A DNA stretch of 45,799 nt from a virus: positions 2,479-48,277 of the IMG/VR virus record IMGVR_UViG_3300039098_000037; one strand, given 5' to 3'. This document shows, piece after piece, positions 7,109 through 14,352 of the stretch. Numbering within the stretch: position 1 is the stretch's first letter; the number at the start of each line of letters is the position of its first letter. A program made the position numbers and the translations under genes. The notes beneath the pieces are model-generated. The model did not search any database and was not told the origin of the DNA. It worked only from the letters and a program-made list of their open reading frames with translations.

Positions 7109-7826
7109 CTTTAAGCCCCACGAATCTGCCTAATATCCTAGCAGTCTTGATAGTATCATCAATATTATATTCCTTAATGGAAGTCATAATCTCTACATAC
7201 CTAGCAGTATTGCCTTCAGCCTGCGCAACCAATGCTTCTTTGCATAGAGTTGGAACATAGCTACCCTTCATAATCTTAGCCTTAATTCCTAGACCAAACA
7301 GGTACTTGTTAAGAGAAGCATCTTGGTTATCCATTCCTCTAGTAGCAAATATCTTATCGACATCTAGTAAGTTATTCTTATTGGTAAACTGTTGTGGCAT
7401 CGGTAAACTGTTAGCCATGATTCTACCTATAAGAAATGGGAAGTCAAAGCCACATGAGTTCTTGCCGCATAGCACAAACACACCTTCTGTATTCATTACC
7501 TTAATCAGTTCCTCAAGAATAGCCTTCTCGTTAAGCCCAGCCCATGCAAGTACTTTCTTCTTGCTAGTTTTCTTCATGCCGTCTTCTACTCTAATCAATG
7601 CGATAGAAGCTACAGCACCAGTGATCCAGTGTACTGCATTCTTTTCTCTGGCCTCAGCCTTCTTCTTAGCAATGTCTGCTTCAATCTTAGCAGGGTCAAC
7701 TAGATTAGCTTTTGCCTTGATCTTCTTATCCGTGAATTCCTTATGAAATTCTTCAGCTCTAGCATTGTCCCTAGTTTCAATGTCAATTACCCATGTTGTT
7801 CTTGGGTCAATGTTTGTGAAGTACAT
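7095..7826 (-). CDS. DnaQ-like 3'-5' exonuclease
   Basis: The three Exo motifs are visible: Exo I VIDIETRD (D15, E17), Exo II CGKNSCGFDFPFL (Asn/Asp around residue 128) and Exo III Y220NIDD (Y-x3-D). Together they bind two metals for removing 3' nucleotides. It resembles the stand-alone 'PolB-like 3'-5' exonuclease' family of phages, about 240 aa. The 50-residue charged insertion after Exo I (KKIKAKANLVDPAKI...) is typical for that group. It probably proofreads or trims ends for a polymerase not encoded in this window. The ATG follows GAAAGGTAA, and the start overlaps the upstream small gene. Confidence 0.85.
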   Translation of the reverse strand: MYFTNIDPRTTWVIDIETRDNARAEEFHKEFTDKKIKAKANLVDPAKIEADIAKKKAEAREKNAVHWITGAVASIALIRVEDGMKKTSKKKVLAWAGLNEKAILEELIKVMNTEGVFVLCGKNSCGFDFPFLIGRIMANSLPMPQQFTNKNNLLDVDKIFATRGMDNQDASLNKYLFGLGIKAKIMKGSYVPTLCKEALVAQAEGNTARYVEIMTSIKEYNIDDTIKTARILGRFVGLKDENK

Positions 7827-8068
7827 TTACCTTTCTCCCTTCGGTGTTTAGCGTTAGCAATAGTCTTCAATGTATCAGTATCCCACGATGGAACACGACC
7901 AACAAATGATCCTACCTCCGTTCTAGTGAAGCACAATGCTCCAGTAGTATCTATAAAATAAACTAAGCCTGCTTCTGCAACGTGCAGCGATCCACCACAA
8001 TCTTCCTTAATAAACTTAGCTAATGGTTTGTCATAGACATAAGTTCTGTGATCTTCTGCTTCCTTCAT
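7787..8068 (-). CDS. Hypothetical protein (93 aa)
   Basis: Not recognised by family. It contains AEAGLVYFIDTTGALCFTRT, closely similar in pattern to SEGFYYFLDADGDLCMYTA in the 90-aa gene at 9889-10161, which suggests two diverged small paralogues with a beta-hairpin carrying 'YF-D--G-LC'. The start has GGAGG 5 nt upstream. The 3' end overlaps the exonuclease by 40 nt, so its C-terminus (EKGKCTSQTLTQEQHG) is constrained by the next gene. It lies between lipase and exonuclease. Confidence 0.7.
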   Translation of the reverse strand: MKEAEDHRTYVYDKPLAKFIKEDCGGSLHVAEAGLVYFIDTTGALCFTRTEVGSFVGRVPSWDTDTLKTIANAKHRREKGKCTSQTLTQEQHG

Positions 8069-8076
8069 GTGTCCTC

Positions 8077-8733
8077 CTACTGAAGATATTTATTTAGGTT
8101 TGGTATATATCCTACTTCGATACTGTGGTTCTTCTTTCCTCTAAGCTGCCACCAACGCCTCTTCCCAACAAGCAGTCTTTCAGAACTAGAGTCTCTATAT
8201 CCATAGATGTATCTAGTAAGCTTTGGCACGATGTCCCTTCTGTGTTCAATTGCAACATGAGTTGTTCCTCGCTTAAGACCAGCAGCAAACTTACCATTCC
8301 CTGCGTCCGTAGCGGCTATTGTTAATAAAGGTTCTTCATAATGGTATGCTAATAGCTGAGCAGTACCACCACCTCTAGAGTAGCCAACAAACATTATCTT
8401 GTCACCATTTTTCTTTACTCTTTTTATTAGGTCATCCATTACGTCACGCACAATAGCGAACTCCGACTTAAACCCTCTATGTACTTTGCAATCATATGTA
8501 CCAAACTTAACCTTATGAAACTTAGCGTTTGATATCCAGTCGCTACGCTCAACACTACCTTGGACAGCAATATATAGAACGCCTTCTACATTCTGATAGG
8601 CAAAGGTAGCAACAAGCCCATTCTTATGGATAGTTCTTTCTACGTATCCAGCCGGCACAGCAGCCCTTCCCTGTATAACATACTGTACTCTAACAGCATT
8701 ACTCTCTTCTCTGGTTAGCTTTCGCATTTTCAT
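8077..8733 (-). CDS. Class-3 (Lipase_3) alpha/beta hydrolase
   Basis: A 218-aa protein with the lipase class 3 layout: LYIAVQGSVERSDWISN (oxyanion region, like 'F-RGT----DW--N'), VHRGF, then the nucleophile elbow FVGYSRGGG with Ser119. RRDIVPKL supplies the acid Asp167 and NHSIEVGY supplies His203. The whole triad is present, so an active esterase/lipase is likely. There is no signal peptide or membrane helix, so it would act in the cytoplasm, unless released at lysis. The start AUG follows AGGAG by about 5 nt. Its place in a replication/modification operon, far from lysis and tail genes, is unusual. Substrate unknown: candidates are membrane lipids or ester-linked protein/metabolite adducts. 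Confidence 0.88.
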   Translation of the reverse strand: MKMRKLTREESNAVRVQYVIQGRAAVPAGYVERTIHKNGLVATFAYQNVEGVLYIAVQGSVERSDWISNAKFHKVKFGTYDCKVHRGFKSEFAIVRDVMDDLIKRVKKNGDKIMFVGYSRGGGTAQLLAYHYEEPLLTIAATDAGNGKFAAGLKRGTTHVAIEHRRDIVPKLTRYIYGYRDSSSERLLVGKRRWWQLRGKKNHSIEVGYIPNLNKYLQ

Positions 8734-8775
8734 TCTATCTCCTCTATTTCTTACCCATTATTGAGCATCTTATAT

Positions 8776-9102
8776 CTATTCTGTCTCGTAGAATAGCATG
8801 TCTGATGTTGCTCTCGCGTCTACCCATTTTAGAGAGTGGCTATTCTTAACTAAAAGCTTTCCTTTTTTGTTGAGCTTAAACACACAGGCATCATATTCGT
8901 ATACCTTGCCTGTTTCTAGCTCGAATACGGTTCGGTATTTAGTTTTAATTACTGCCCTAGCCACAACTTTAGGTGATAGAGGTGGTCTGATATCTTCAAA
9001 GAGACGAAAATTGTCCCCGTATCCACACTTCATCAAGCATCTACTGCCATCGCTATTATTTGCATGGCTATTCTTGCAGTATTTACACTTACTACTTGTC
9101 AT
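8776..9102 (-). CDS. Small zinc-finger protein (108 aa)
   Basis: The N-terminus SKCKYCKNSHANNSDGSRCL has CxxC followed by Cys-x3-Cys (CLMKC) within 20 residues, which predicts a zinc-binding knuckle. It is followed by a beta-rich domain (KTKYRTVFELETGKVYEYD). I chose the ATG at 9102 because GAGGAGAGAGAG precedes it by a few bases; a longer frame to 9213 has an implausible hydrophobic leader encoded on top of the neighbouring zinc-ribbon gene. The start overlaps that neighbour by 11 nt. Function unknown; a nucleic-acid or partner-binding adaptor fits. Confidence 0.7.
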   Translation of the reverse strand: MTSSKCKYCKNSHANNSDGSRCLMKCGYGDNFRLFEDIRPPLSPKVVARAVIKTKYRTVFELETGKVYEYDACVFKLNKKGKLLVKNSHSLKWVDARATSDMLFYETE

Positions 9103-9265
9103 TCTCTCTCTCCTCGTGGCAACTGATACATTCAATGCCAATTTCAAAGTTACCCCATCCAGTTGTATGATACATCTCAACACCAGCAGGGATATCACGA
9201 TCACATATATCACAGCGAGTCATTCGGTAATTAGTTTTTGCTACTGTTTCATATTCCTCTGCCAT
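9092..9265 (-). CDS. Tiny zinc-ribbon protein (57 aa)
   Basis: A 57-codon frame with TRCDICDRDIPAGVEMYHTT and IECISCHEERE: two CxxC pairs about 25 residues apart, the second followed by His. This is a typical treble-clef/zinc-ribbon. AAGGTGG lies 6 nt before the ATG. It fits exactly between the 97-aa gene (ends 9275) and the 108-aa zinc-finger gene (starts 9102), with an 11-nt overlap, so it is a genuine operon member despite its size. Partners unknown. Confidence 0.75.
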   Translation of the reverse strand: MAEEYETVAKTNYRMTRCDICDRDIPAGVEMYHTTGWGNFEIGIECISCHEERENDK

Positions 9266-9274
9266 ATGCCCACC

Positions 9275-9568
9275 TTATTCCTTTATGAAAGCTAATGAAG
9301 AAGCTAAAAAGCTTTTTATTCTTAGATTGTCTTCTGAATTTCCACCAATTATATCTTCGCACAGAAAGCCTTTACTTTTTCTTTCCCATAAATGGAATGG
9401 AATAAATTGGTGTGTTAGTTGTCCATTTGCACTTACCGCAGCACACTTATTGAAGCTAACTTTGAATCCCTTGCGTCTATATTCATCTAAGCTACACCTG
9501 ATACTTGCCAAGGCAGACGTATGGCCATCAGGATATACCTTGTGTAGTATGACAACTCCATTAGCCAT
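9275..9568 (-). CDS. Hypothetical protein (97 aa)
   Basis: Not recognised. It starts MANGVVILHKVYPDGHTSAL; I chose this ATG because GGAGG sits 5 nt upstream, inside the 3' end of the previous gene, while the in-frame ATG 12 nt earlier has no ribosome site. Beta-rich N-terminus, two cysteines, serine-rich end (KSFLASSLAFIKE). A longer opposite-strand frame covers the same DNA, but the continuous leftward operon with overlapping starts supports this strand. Confidence 0.7.
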   Translation of the reverse strand: MANGVVILHKVYPDGHTSALASIRCSLDEYRRKGFKVSFNKCAAVSANGQLTHQFIPFHLWERKSKGFLCEDIIGGNSEDNLRIKSFLASSLAFIKE

Positions 9569-9935
9569 CAGTTCCTCCATTTATAAAATCGTTAATACAC
9601 TTGTCAGTAAGAACATAGACTGGAACTTCACTCTTGTTCCTAATAAGCCAGTCTCTACATGAATACACTAGATTCCTGTACTGTTTAACTATCATGCTCC
9701 TCTTTTCCTTGCTTATATCTTTCCCATCTCTTATATCTTTAATAGCAAGTCTAGCTACTCTTGATACATTGTCATTGCAATCCTCTAATACAGTTCTAAA
9801 CGGACAGTCACATATCTTAGCAGATGCGTCTAGGAAAACATCACAAGATGCTATGTCTACTGATGGTATGAGGCATTTTATTGCGCTTCTATACTGCCCT
9901 AGCTGTAATAGTATTGCTTGCTCTTGAATGTTCAA
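9561..9935 (-). CDS. Hypothetical cysteine-containing protein (124 aa)
   Basis: Not recognised. A helical N-terminus (QEQAILLQLGQYRSAIKCLI) is followed by cysteines at SCDVF, KICDC, LEDC, YSC and KCIND, six or seven in all, without the CxxC pairing of a zinc finger. The start has AGGAAAG about 5 nt upstream and the gene overlaps the upstream 90-aa gene by 47 nt. It is cytoplasmic by appearance. Confidence 0.7.
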   Translation of the reverse strand: MNIQEQAILLQLGQYRSAIKCLIPSVDIASCDVFLDASAKICDCPFRTVLEDCNDNVSRVARLAIKDIRDGKDISKEKRSMIVKQYRNLVYSCRDWLIRNKSEVPVYVLTDKCINDFINGGTDG

Positions 9936-10161
9936 CTTTCCTCCTAATCTTGTCCATTATTGCAGACAAGCCCTCTTCTGGATCATCATCAATTATTGAA
10001 GCTGCTATGTTTAAATGGTCAAGTAGCACTAGCTTGTGAATGCCACCAGTAAGGGCAGTATACATACACAAGTCACCATCTGCGTCTAGGAAATAATAAA
10101 ACCCTTCACTCAGTACTGCCTCCCCATCTGCTAATGCCTTAAATATTTTAACTGCTTTCAT
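9889..10161 (-). CDS. Hypothetical protein (90 aa), directly downstream of E1-like gene
   Basis: Starts MKAVKIFKALADGEAVLSEG; the ATG at 10161 has GAGGA 5 nt upstream within the E1-like gene's end (TTCGACGAGGATTAA). The segment SEGFYYFLDADGDLCMYTA matches the pattern in the 93-aa gene at 7787-8068. The acidic middle (IIDDDPEEGLS) precedes a basic C-terminus. Close coupling to the E1-like gene makes it a possible accessory of that cassette, though no known domain is seen. Confidence 0.72.
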   Translation of the reverse strand: MKAVKIFKALADGEAVLSEGFYYFLDADGDLCMYTALTGGIHKLVLLDHLNIAASIIDDDPEEGLSAIMDKIRRKVEHSRASNTITARAV

Positions 10162-10162
10162 A

Positions 10163-10831
10163 TTAATCCTCGTCAAAGAACACGCAATCATTATCAGCAA
10201 TGTTATATATCACTGTGTGAAAGGTCTTCTTGCCTACTGAAATGTCCTTAACTGCCTTGCATACTAGACCGCTAATCAAGCCAGAGGTATACATTACGGA
10301 TTTGTTTGTACACCTTTCTGGCTTTGATTCGCTCTTATCATGCAAAGTTTTCTTATATCTGTCTACACTTTTCTGGTTCTCCTTATCAACAACATAGACA
10401 AGACCATACTCTATAGACATTCTAGTATCTATTAAATATCTACATGCAGGCGAAGCTATATAAGATTTGAATATATCTTTCCTAACGTCTATACAATCTA
10501 CAGGGGTAATAACAATATCAGACATCAACACCATGTCAGAGGTAAACTTTTCGTCTACTGTAAAGATCTTGCTTCCAGAGTAGTCCAATACTGTCTCATA
10601 TAGAGCATCAACTTTCTTCTTGCCTATATCTGACAGCCTATACATCTGGCAGTTCATATTAACTTCATCAATAACGTCATAATCAAACACTAGCTGAGTA
10701 GCAAAACCCATCTTAGCTAGGAATACAGAGGCAACACTACCAACTGCACCAGCTCCAATCATTGTTATCTTTGTCTTAGTAGCCTCTATTGGTAATAGAT
10801 CAGCTTGTCTTATTAAATGTTCTAGTTTCAT
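10163..10831 (-). CDS. E1/ThiF-like ubiquitin-activating-type adenylyltransferase
   Basis: A 222-aa Rossmann-type protein of the E1/ThiF/MoeB superfamily: ITMIGAGAVGSVAS (GxGxxG, residues 22-35), FDYDVIDEVNMNCQMY (the D-x-D-x-I-x-x-x-N-x-x-Q ATP/Mg stretch, about 49-64), DIGKKKVDAL (Lys contact), and a candidate catalytic Cys174 in ERCTNKSVMYTSG, the 'CT' position seen in PRTRC-type ThiF proteins. It would adenylate the C-terminus of a ubiquitin-like protein and pass it to a cysteine. It lacks CxxC zinc pairs, like minimal bacterial E1s. Its TAA/ATG overlap with the JAB gene and order after Ubl, E2-like and JAB genes make a complete conjugation operon. Confidence 0.88.
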   Translation of the reverse strand: MKLEHLIRQADLLPIEATKTKITMIGAGAVGSVASVFLAKMGFATQLVFDYDVIDEVNMNCQMYRLSDIGKKKVDALYETVLDYSGSKIFTVDEKFTSDMVLMSDIVITPVDCIDVRKDIFKSYIASPACRYLIDTRMSIEYGLVYVVDKENQKSVDRYKKTLHDKSESKPERCTNKSVMYTSGLISGLVCKAVKDISVGKKTFHTVIYNIADNDCVFFDED

Positions 10832-11592
10832 TATCGTCTACCTTTACCTTTGTTGCGTCTGTTATTCTTAGACTGGTTGTGATAATAGTCCTCGTTAGTT
10901 GGACCTGCTGGAGTGTCACTGTTATACATGTCCATTTGTGAGAGTGCATTGTTGTATTGCTCCTCTGTTAAGCCGCTAAACTTATCAGTAAGATCTTTGT
11001 TAATGTTCTCATTCATCCCTAATGCTCTTCCTCTAGGTCCATTATTTATTATGTTGTGCTTTGGAGGAACATAAACAGGTGGTGATATTTTCTTTTTAAC
11101 TTCTTCCACTAGTTTCTTTATTGAAAAGCTAGGAGTATCAACAATAACAAGCTCCATTTTCTCTTCTATCTTATACTCGCCGCCAAAGTCATCGTGCAAA
11201 CCAAATCCAATTCTAACGCTGAACTCTCCCTTGTTATTGACAATCATGGAGATACATCTCCCATGCATAGAGTTCTCCTCAAACACCTCGTCGTCGTGGC
11301 TGCTAGGTCTAGTCGCCATAGTTACATGGCTATGCCATAGCATATATAGATCTCTTTCGCCCTTGCTCTCAGCAGCAACTCTCCTATCAAGCTTCATAAC
11401 TTCCATATCATCTAGCTTAAAGTTACCTTGTGTTACTTCTTGCTTAACAATATGGACAGCGTGAACAGCGTAGTTCTTCTTGCCAACATGCTGAACCTCG
11501 CATAGACCACCTATTTCATATGGCGTACTAGCTTTCCCATACCCAACCATCTTAAGGAAGTTATCCCTGCTAATCTTTAATTTAAATCCCAT
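10831..11592 (-). CDS. JAB/MPN (JAMM) isopeptidase-like protein
   Basis: The JAMM zinc motif is complete: Glu in EIGGL, then WHSHVTMATRPSSHDDE, giving H-x-H-x7-S-x2-D. This signature marks metalloproteases that cleave ubiquitin-like proteins from their precursors or targets. The first ~150 residues form the JAB domain. A low-complexity, basic, Asn-rich tail (about 185-253, ending KNNRRNKGKGRR) may bind nucleic acid or a substrate. The upstream GGAGG is 5 nt from this ATG; an ATG one codon earlier (11595) overlaps the upstream stop as ATGA and is also possible. It resembles PRTRC protein A/other bacterial JABs found with E1 and E2 genes. Confidence 0.9.
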   Translation of the reverse strand: MGFKLKISRDNFLKMVGYGKASTPYEIGGLCEVQHVGKKNYAVHAVHIVKQEVTQGNFKLDDMEVMKLDRRVAAESKGERDLYMLWHSHVTMATRPSSHDDEVFEENSMHGRCISMIVNNKGEFSVRIGFGLHDDFGGEYKIEEKMELVIVDTPSFSIKKLVEEVKKKISPPVYVPPKHNIINNGPRGRALGMNENINKDLTDKFSGLTEEQYNNALSQMDMYNSDTPAGPTNEDYYHNQSKNNRRNKGKGRR

Positions 11593-13211
11593 CATTTCCT
11601 CCAAGTGATACGGTTAACAACTTTCGTAGCGGTAGATTCTTTTATCTTTCCGTCATCACTAATAGTTAAAAGTTTATATTTAGCATCGATCTCATCATCC
11701 TCGATAGCTATTGTTATAGAAGTCTTAAGCACCTTCGTTATGTGACATATTCCATCAATTGGGCAGCCACCAGAAGTATCTGTTAACAATACATCATAGA
11801 GGCTTAGCCCTGCTAGGTGTGGCATGTCGCCCATATTAATAGATATATTGTCATCCTCTGCTCCTGCCGAAATACTTATTGTTGGCTTCCCGTCCTTGTA
11901 TAGAACAACCCCACCATCAAACCACATTAGGCCGCTTGTATCATCCTTTATCTCTATAGGCTTTACTATGTCTTCAGGCTTACAATACTTTATGGTAGTG
12001 TTGCCAATGTGGATTTTCCCAGAAGCATCTTTAAATATCTTGCCTTTAGTTAGAATAAAGCTATTGTCCTCGACCATATGCCCGCCGAAGACCAGAATGC
12101 TTTTCTCCTTGCCGTCTTTAACGGAGAATATATCAATGTCAGTAGTGGTAGATCTTTCTAATGGAGGAACTAGTGATGGATATATTTTTCTAAAGTCACT
12201 AGCAATATCGTACATTCCATCCTGTTTGGTAAGTTTTGTTGGGATCATGTCAGCTATTGTGTTTTCAACATGCTTTTTGCTGATAAATTCACATTGCTCT
12301 TTGGTGGCATAATAGGCTCTCTTCCCCTCCTTGCTTGCTTTTACCATGTCTGGTATGCTTCCGTAGTGATTGAAGTCCTCGTTAAAGTTCCTTAATACGC
12401 CATCAACACAGGCTAAATACTCAGCCACATCGCCCTTAGTCCTTGCTCTTATTGCTCGGTCATTCTGTTTGCCAAAGCATATCTCTCCACCGCCATGTAC
12501 ATGTATATGATGGCAATAGTCTTTACCGTTAGCTCCTTGCCTCCATGCAGCACAGAGCGCACCATATAGAGCATATACTCTAGGCTTGCAATTGTCGATA
12601 TAGGAGCCAATTGAGCCATTATTAAGTACAGTTAGCTTTGCAGAAAAGTATCCTAGATCTAATCTATACGGATCTCCTGCATACTCTCCAAATACAACAC
12701 TCGGCTGCGACTGTATGAATGTAAACTCAACACCTCCAGACACTGGCTTAGAGCTAAACAGCCTAAAGGAAGTCTTCTCTTCAACCTTTACAAGATCAAA
12801 TACTGACACATCTTTTGTTGATATATCGTTTAAAGCTATGTCTCTTTCTTTTAGCTTAGTGACCAAGCTGTCCTCTAGCTCTTTGGCCTCTGCTGATAGA
12901 TCGGTAACTCTACTTAAAGCATCTTGCATCTTGCCTGCAATGACACCCTCTTCAGCATCAGTCAAAGCAGCAGCATTAGACTTAAGCTCAGAAACTTCTT
13001 TCCCAACAATAATCTTAAATAGCTCATCGGAATCGGATATAAACTTGCCATCCTTAACAAACTCACTAACTAGCGTGTCGTTTGGAGACTTATCAGAGGT
13101 AATTAGCATCTTATACACTAATCCCAATGCTTTAATCTCATCAATAGAACCAAGACCTATACCACCAAGCGTTACCGCCTCAGTAATAGTCTTCTCATGA
13201 AAACTGTTCAT
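11592..13211 (-). CDS. Multidomain E2/UBC-like protein (539 aa)
   Basis: The central region has AALCAAWRQ followed by HHIHVHGGGEICFGKQN. The H-x-HV--GG-IC-G pattern matches the active-site loop of bacterial E2-like (UBC-fold) proteins, with Cys245 as the predicted thioester cysteine. The N-terminal ~130 residues include a coiled-coil-like stretch (ALSRVTDLSAEAKELEDSLV). The C-terminal ~230 residues are beta-rich and unassigned. I chose the ATG at 13211 because AAAGGAG precedes it; the longer frame (to 13325) has no ribosome site and overlaps the Ubl gene. It is directly between the Ubl and JAB genes. PRTRC protein B is the nearest analogue I know, but this protein is longer. The E2 assignment rests on one motif plus context. 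Confidence 0.6.
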   Translation of the reverse strand: MNSFHEKTITEAVTLGGIGLGSIDEIKALGLVYKMLITSDKSPNDTLVSEFVKDGKFISDSDELFKIIVGKEVSELKSNAAALTDAEEGVIAGKMQDALSRVTDLSAEAKELEDSLVTKLKERDIALNDISTKDVSVFDLVKVEEKTSFRLFSSKPVSGGVEFTFIQSQPSVVFGEYAGDPYRLDLGYFSAKLTVLNNGSIGSYIDNCKPRVYALYGALCAAWRQGANGKDYCHHIHVHGGGEICFGKQNDRAIRARTKGDVAEYLACVDGVLRNFNEDFNHYGSIPDMVKASKEGKRAYYATKEQCEFISKKHVENTIADMIPTKLTKQDGMYDIASDFRKIYPSLVPPLERSTTTDIDIFSVKDGKEKSILVFGGHMVEDNSFILTKGKIFKDASGKIHIGNTTIKYCKPEDIVKPIEIKDDTSGLMWFDGGVVLYKDGKPTISISAGAEDDNISINMGDMPHLAGLSLYDVLLTDTSGGCPIDGICHITKVLKTSITIAIEDDEIDAKYKLLTISDDGKIKESTATKVVNRITWRK

Positions 13212-13293
13212 CGTAACTCCTTTGTTCCTACAGTTAATCATACAACTTATATTTATTTGATTAACCATAGGCACACTAAGTGCCCACAGTATT

Positions 13294-13647
13294 CTAAAGC
13301 TTAATTGGAGAGTAACCTTCTGCATCTAAGTAAGCGTTGATTAGCTTAAGAAACTTAGCAGGTGTAACTTCAACACCATTGATGATGTATTTATTCCCTT
13401 CTTTAGTAATAGCAAGCTCGCCATCATTAATCTTGAAGATAACTTCACCAGAACCTTCTGTTTTTGTGTTAGCCATGAAATACTCGCCACCTTTAAACGT
13501 AACGTCTGCGCCAATAACCTCAGCAGTCTTAGCACAACAAATAGCTGTGTCACTACCAAGGTTAAGAGCTTTTCTAATATCAGCAACGTTGTTAGCTGAG
13601 ATTTCTTTCTGCTTCTGTCCTACTAGTTTAACAAATACCTTTTTCAT
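13294..13647 (-). CDS. Ubiquitin-like beta-grasp protein with C-terminal extension
   Basis: Residues 1-66 read as a beta-grasp Ubl: VFVKLVGQ, KQKEISANN, helix VADIRKALNLG, DTAICCAK, GADVTFKGGEYFMANTKT, then EGSG. This is close to the ThiS/MoaD pattern ending in Gly-Gly, with a Gly-Ser-Gly here. After EGSG comes a ~48-residue extension (VIFKINDGELAITKEGNKYI, INGVEVTPAKF...) which must be removed if the glycine is to be activated; the JAB protein two genes downstream is a natural candidate. The extension's KYIINGVEVT echoes the ILLNGVDIS tails of the five upstream paralogues. RBS GGAGG 4 nt upstream. Ubl identity is by pattern and operon context. Confidence 0.65.
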   Translation of the reverse strand: MKKVFVKLVGQKQKEISANNVADIRKALNLGSDTAICCAKTAEVIGADVTFKGGEYFMANTKTEGSGEVIFKINDGELAITKEGNKYIINGVEVTPAKFLKLINAYLDAEGYSPIKL

Positions 13648-13689
13648 AATTCCTCCGAAGAATTTACTGCATGATCGCAGTATATGTTA

Positions 13690-14352
13690 TTAAAATGGGA
13701 CTTCATCCCATATGTCATGTATTATAGTCTTATCTGCTGCATCGGCTAGTGCTTTAACAACATCAGTGTTATATGGTCTTGGTTCAATAAACATAGGCTC
13801 TGTAGGGGTGCTAGCAATCACAATCTTCCCATTATCTGGCAGAATAGGTGCTTTGAGTGCCAGAAATTCATCAATCAAAGGCTTGCACTCGTCACTAATT
13901 ATAGCCCCTTCAAAACCATCCTTTTTCTTTGGAGTAGCAGCAACCTCCTTCTTCTGTGTTGATATGTCCACTCCGTTTAATAGTATTCTCTTCTTTTTTC
14001 CTGTAATAACAGTTGCGCCAAAGTATTTAAAAGCAGCAAGCAGTCGGTTGTATACCACCTTGGACATTACATCGTTGTGCGCTTTATCAGTTCGAGGGAT
14101 TCTGCCACATTTAATATATAGACGGGAACTTTCCAACCTAGAGTCTCCATATGACCTAATTATGTCACGCCCATCATGTCTGAAGTATAGTCTATCCCTT
14201 TCCTTGATCGTCTTTGTCATTAAGCTCTCGTCATGTTCAAGCACTTCGAATTCCACATGAACCTTGTCGGGTCTAAGAATCGAAGGCTTAGATTTAAATA
14301 TAACCTTAAGCTTTCCTTTCATGTAATCTTTTTCAGTTATTATCTTTGCCAT
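13690..14352 (-). CDS. Tandem-paralogue family member 5 (220 aa) with C-terminal extension
   Basis: Part of a five-gene tandem family. It starts KGKLKVIFKSK (like TGKLTLKIVK in the sisters), has an arginine-rich middle (RLYFRHDGRDIIRSYGD, YIKCGRIPR), and the family tail FGATVITGKKKRILLNGVDIS at residues ~112-133. Unlike its sisters, it continues for ~90 residues (KKEVAATPKKKDGFEGAIIS...), ending IHDIWDEVPF, so it looks like the family domain fused to an extra proline/acid-rich tail. RBS GGAG 6 nt upstream; the gene overlaps the upstream paralogue by 20 nt and is followed by the Ubl gene. Function unknown. Confidence 0.75.
   Translation of the reverse strand: MAKIITEKDYMKGKLKVIFKSKPSILRPDKVHVEFEVLEHDESLMTKTIKERDRLYFRHDGRDIIRSYGDSRLESSRLYIKCGRIPRTDKAHNDVMSKVVYNRLLAAFKYFGATVITGKKKRILLNGVDISTQKKEVAATPKKKDGFEGAIISDECKPLIDEFLALKAPILPDNGKIVIASTPTEPMFIEPRPYNTDVVKALADAADKTIIHDIWDEVPF

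Noticed and set aside
8798-9295. 165-codon + strand frame
   Set aside because: Covers the two zinc-binding leftward genes with CxxC pairs; leucine/serine-rich shadow with no ribosome site.
9285-9662. 125-codon + strand frame MKANEEAKKLFILRL...
   Set aside because: Opposite two overlapping leftward genes with good start signals; amino-acid composition is that of a reverse-strand shadow (Ser/Leu-rich).
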